Shown piece by piece: positions 6,844-7,513 of a DNA stretch of 7,513 nt. The notes beneath the pieces were generated by a model that was given only the letters and a program-made list of their open reading frames with translations, was not told the origin of the DNA and ran no database searches. The position numbers and the translations under genes are program-made. The DNA comes from an uncultured Rikenellaceae bacterium. GTDB taxonomy: Bacteria; Bacteroidota; Bacteroidia; Bacteroidales; Rikenellaceae. The stretch is from NCBI GenBank assembly GCA_949284665.1, contig CASDWR010000097.1, positions 1 through 7,513 on the forward strand, given 5' to 3'. Numbering within the stretch: position 1 is the stretch's first letter; each line of letters starts with the position of its first letter.

Positions 6844-7513
6844 TCAGAAACGGAAACTGATGTAGAAACGCAACGATGAGGTCTTCAGTTTGCTTTTGCT
6901 CACGTTGAACAAGTCGTCGACGGATTCGAGCCCGTCTTCACCCTCCATTGCTTCTTCATCCACGGAAAAACCTTTATAGGTAGCCTTACCCCACCGGCTT
7001 TCCACACCGATAGAAATCACCTTGAAGGCAATAGCACCTCCTGCAGACAAGAACGGTACGAACTGCGCATATATATTGTCATCAATCATTACCAGCGAAG
7101 CGGCAGGAATAACGTGGAAAAATCCACTGACTTTCAAATGACTCACTGGATTAATTGTCAGCGACGGCCCGAAATGCATGCCGAGATCGGCCTGCATGAC
7201 TCCCAAATCCAATTCTGAAGTCTCGGTACCCGACAGGCTTACCAATCCTTCAGGTTTGTCGTATTGAGCTGCACCCATATCGAAATAGGTCCAGTCGAAA
7301 CCGAATTTAATCATTTTGGCAATCGGTTTTTTGTGGAGATAATAGGTGCGTCCCATGGACATGAAAAGACTCCAGTCGCTTTTCCATTCGGCTCCATCTC
7401 CGGTAAGCGTCTGATTGGCATATCCGAGATTGAAATATTTTCGACGGTTTTTCCAAATGGCATCATCCAACTCTCGGGCCTGATTTTCTTTAATCTGACC
7501 GGCGAGTTGATCA
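6844..7513 (-). CDS. Probable outer-membrane beta-barrel protein (N-terminus cut by the window edge)
   Basis: The stop is at 6846-6844, and the frame is open to the right edge, giving 222 visible residues. The TTG at 7470 is an internal Leu codon, not a start, because the frame continues upstream with DQLAGQIKENQARE. The visible part starts with a charged, helical segment (about 1-24). It then passes into alternating polar/aromatic strands typical of an outer-membrane barrel: KYFNLGYANQTL (about 25-36), SDWSLFMSMGRTYYL, KFGFDWTYFDMG, LGMHFGPSLTINPV, LKVSGFFHVIPAASL, and AGGAIAFKVISIGVESRWG. The last residues are SLRFYISFRF, with an aromatic Phe at the end as expected of a BAM-inserted barrel. 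An acidic loop (DEEAMEGEDGLESVDD) precedes the last strand. A signal peptide should lie beyond the edge. I recall similar uncharacterised proteins in Bacteroidales, but no function. It converges on gltX and has its own terminator. Confidence 0.72.
   Translation of the reverse strand, partial: DQLAGQIKENQARELDDAIWKNRRKYFNLGYANQTLTGDGAEWKSDWSLFMSMGRTYYLHKKPIAKMIKFGFDWTYFDMGAAQYDKPEGLVSLSGTETSELDLGVMQADLGMHFGPSLTINPVSHLKVSGFFHVIPAASLVMIDDNIYAQFVPFLSAGGAIAFKVISIGVESRWGKATYKGFSVDEEAMEGEDGLESVDDLFNVSKSKLKTSSLRFYISFRF

Noticed and set aside
7468..7470. TTG as the start of the barrel-like protein
   Set aside because: The frame is open beyond it to the window edge with plausible protein sequence, and an exported barrel needs a signal peptide, which is absent here.

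Overview
The window reads as a chromosomal housekeeping segment from a member of the Bacteroidota, most likely order Bacteroidales. The reasons are two near-perfect Bacteroides-type promoters (TTTG, about 20 bases, TAnnTTTG), A-rich leaders that mostly lack Shine-Dalgarno sequences, and the protein families present. Those are a short RsmI, a GluRS with an insertion after its KLSKR motif, and a Ser/Asp/Glu-rich unnamed protein ending in an AIGINDKFL module. I cannot place it to genus. I see no mobile element, CRISPR array, tRNA, rRNA or phage gene.

Layout. Positions 1-2681 form a leftward three-gene unit with gaps of only 15-16 bases. It runs from an unnamed acidic-linker protein (1617-2681) to rsmI (896-1600) and then to a DUF389 membrane protein (1-880) that runs off the left edge. 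Its promoter lies at 2701-2732. Positions 3002-6462 form a rightward unit: ychF, a SIMPL/DUF541 envelope protein and gltX. Its promoter is at 2921-2952 and a good intrinsic terminator lies at 6586-6631. The two units are divergent and share a 320-base intergenic region. After a 381-base convergent gap with a second terminator facing left (6751-6786), a leftward gene for a probable outer-membrane beta-barrel protein (6844-7513) runs off the right edge without its N-terminus.

How the genes fit together. rsmI (16S rRNA 2'-O-methylation), ychF (ribosome-associated P-loop ATPase) and gltX (Glu-tRNA charging) all serve translation. The DUF389, SIMPL and barrel-like proteins belong to the envelope and have no known biochemical link to the translation genes. 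Co-transcription is inferred from spacing and from the lack of internal terminators. I found no convincing new multi-gene system. The items most worth a second look are the unnamed 354-residue protein, the mirror-image promoter pair, a well-spaced Shine-Dalgarno sequence that faces an ATT codon rather than the ATG of the SIMPL gene, and the edge-truncated barrel protein.
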